Of a stretch of DNA of 64,000 bases, positions 62,823-64,000 are shown piece by piece. Each line of letters opens with the position of its first letter. Position 1 is the first letter of the stretch. The stretch covers positions 62,001-126,000 of the forward strand of contig NZ_LHZV01000061.1 of the NCBI RefSeq assembly GCF_001581005.1. Reading direction: 5' to 3'. The position numbers and the translations under genes are program-made. Below the pieces are notes generated by a model, which was not told where the DNA came from, searched no databases, and saw only the letters and a program-made list of their open reading frames with translations. The stretch is from Acetobacter orleanensis (GTDB lineage: Bacteria; Pseudomonadota; Alphaproteobacteria; Acetobacterales; Acetobacteraceae).

Positions 62823-63761
62823 ATGACTGACCCGACAACCATCGCCCCTTCCCAGACGCTTCCGTCAGCCAACGGGCCCCTGCTCAAGCAGGCAATGGCA
62901 GCCCATGCCAAAGTGGTCGAAACAACCATCGATGCACTTCTGCCACCCACCACCGGGGGGGATGCCCGCCTGATTGAGGCCATGCGCTACGCCACGCTGG
63001 GCGGCGGCAAGCGCCTGCGCGGTTATCTGGCGATGGCGACCGCAGGTCTGTTTGGGGTGCCGGACAGCCAGTCCGCCCGCGTCGCAGCCTCCGTTGAGAT
63101 GCTTCATGCCTATTCTCTGGTGCATGATGATCTGCCTGCGATGGATGATGACGATTTGCGCCGTGGTCAGCCCTCAACTCACCGCAAGTTTGATGAAGCC
63201 ACGGCCATTCTGGCCGGTGACGCTCTTCAGACCAAAGCCTTTGAAATTCTGGCGGACTCTGACACGCATGAGAGCGCCACCGTACGCATCGCGCTGATTA
63301 CCGCTTTTGCTCAGGCGTCTGGCGCTGCGGGCATGGTGGGCGGTCAGATGATTGATATGGAAGGCGAAGGCCGCGCCCTACCGCTGGAAGAAGTGCGCCA
63401 CCTGCATGCCCTGAAAACTGGCTGCCTGATTCGCTATTCGGCTGAAGCTGGAGCCATTCTTGGTCAGGCCAAACCGGACCTTCAGCAGCGCCTGCGCTCC
63501 TATGGGGCCAATATCGGTGCCGCGTTCCAAATTGCCGATGACGTACTGGACGCCACGGCCACGGCGGAAGAATTGGGCAAGACGGCAGGCAAAGACGAAG
63601 CCTCCGGTAAATCCACCTATGTTGCCCTTCTGGGTATTGAAGGCGCACGCGCCGAAGCAGAACGTATGGCTAAAAGCGCCATTGAAGATCTTGCTCCGTT
63701 TGGAGAACAGGCCGACCGCCTGCGAGATCTTGCCTATTACGTGATTGAACGCAGGAACTAA
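62823..63761 (+). CDS. ispA: Polyprenyl (farnesyl) diphosphate synthase
   Basis: A 312-residue prenyltransferase that condenses isopentenyl diphosphate with dimethylallyl and geranyl diphosphate. The first Asp-rich motif is [12 protein letters not shown], the second ADDVLDATA, with [10 protein letters not shown] at the substrate-binding Lys/Arg. The N-terminus has a 20-residue extension. Directly upstream of dxs, so the supply of isoprenoid precursor and chain elongation are linked; the products feed ubiquinone and hopanoid synthesis. Confidence 0.94.
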   Translation: MTDPTTIAPSQTLPSANGPLLKQAMAAHAKVVETTIDALLPPTTGGDARLIEAMRYATLGGGKRLRGYLAMATAGLFGVPDSQSARVAASVEMLHAYSLVHDDLPAMDDDDLRRGQPSTHRKFDEATAILAGDALQTKAFEILADSDTHESATVRIALITAFAQASGAAGMVGGQMIDMEGEGRALPLEEVRHLHALKTGCLIRYSAEAGAILGQAKPDLQQRLRSYGANIGAAFQIADDVLDATATAEELGKTAGKDEASGKSTYVALLGIEGARAEAERMAKSAIEDLAPFGEQADRLRDLAYYVIERRN

Positions 63762-63766
63762 GAAGA

Positions 63767-64000
63767 ATGTCGGACAAGACCCAGATCCCCACCCTTGGCC
63801 GTTTTCCTGCTCTGGACCGGGTGACCTACCCGTCTGACATGCGGAACCTCTCGGTTGAGCAGCTCAAGCAAATTGCCGATGAACTGCGGGCCGAAACCAT
63901 TGATGCCGTGTCCACCACCGGCGGCCATCTTGGTGCCTCGCTGGGCGTTGTGGAACTGACCGTGGCCCTGCATGCGGTGTTCGACACCCCTGCTGACAAG
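63767..64000 (+). CDS. dxs: 1-deoxy-D-xylulose-5-phosphate synthase (partial, continues beyond window)
   Basis: The first 78 codons of Dxs, starting at ATG 63767 after an AAGAAG site. Visible marks are the N-terminal [18 protein letters not shown] and [19 protein letters not shown], the thiamine-diphosphate-enzyme start where the His binds substrate. Dxs makes the first committed intermediate of the MEP pathway from pyruvate and glyceraldehyde 3-phosphate. The rest is beyond the right edge. Confidence 0.95.
   Translation, partial: MSDKTQIPTLGRFPALDRVTYPSDMRNLSVEQLKQIADELRAETIDAVSTTGGHLGASLGVVELTVALHAVFDTPADK

Overview
The window looks like chromosome of an acetic acid bacterium (Acetobacteraceae, probably Acetobacter or a close relative). 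This is inferred from gene content, not from a database search. Pointers are a complete alphaproteobacterial general stress response locus (PhyR, NepR, EcfG-type sigma factors, HWE/HisKA_2 kinase), a glpR-glpD-glpF-glpK glycerol block, cydDC, a UbiE quinone methyltransferase, NrdR and a CenR-like regulator beside a YkuD-type L,D-transpeptidase. Most of the window is dense, moderately GC-rich core genome. The gene-poor, more AT-rich stretches are around 11.8-12.4 kb, 53.2-55.4 kb and 58.3-59.0 kb.

Layout. 0-7 kb: rpsT (cut by the edge), mutM, then a rightward run ubiE-coaBC-dut followed by a fused double-permease and ATPase of the NitT/TauT importer class with no binding protein. 7-17 kb: msrA and valS with a small repeat element between them, tolC, tRNA-Cys, an SDR, an acyltransferase-like gene, thiL-nusB-nrdR and a divergent PCu(A)C-like copper chaperone. 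17-28 kb: a long leftward run cydD-cydC-lipoprotein-recQ-glpR-glpD-glpF-glpK, covering cytochrome bd assembly, DNA repair and glycerol use. 28-32 kb: the general stress response locus, with two EcfG-like sigma factors, nepR and a sensor kinase leftward and phyR divergent. 32-42 kb: an ABC-F protein, tRNA-Val, a glutathione transferase, the CenR-like regulator and L,D-transpeptidase pair, a cation/proton antiporter, rsmB, guaB and mntR.

42-49.5 kb is a metal and cofactor uptake region: mntH, a TonB-dependent receptor, a FAT-GUY-type single-domain response regulator preceded by a good EcfG-type promoter, and a cobalamin-riboswitch-controlled BtuFCD-type importer. 49.5-55 kb holds a YidB-like protein and a leftward cluster of two GT4 glycosyltransferases, a GINT1-like beta-propeller protein and a radical SAM protein with an unusual N-terminal domain. 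This cluster is the best candidate in the window for a poorly described system. 55-59 kb holds one very large STN-containing TonB receptor between gene-poor stretches, next to tRNA-Gln. 59-64 kb is core genome: a Ppx/GppA phosphatase, rlmE, a ROK sugar kinase, tusA, xseB-ispA and the start of dxs (isoprenoid supply).

Functional links. The stress-response locus at 28-32 kb probably controls the FAT-GUY receiver at 46 kb through the promoter at 45969-45993. MntR probably controls mntH and perhaps the receptor behind it. GlpR sits next to the genes it should repress, with an operator-like palindrome in front of glpD. The B12 leader should shut off btuFCD when cobalamin is plentiful.
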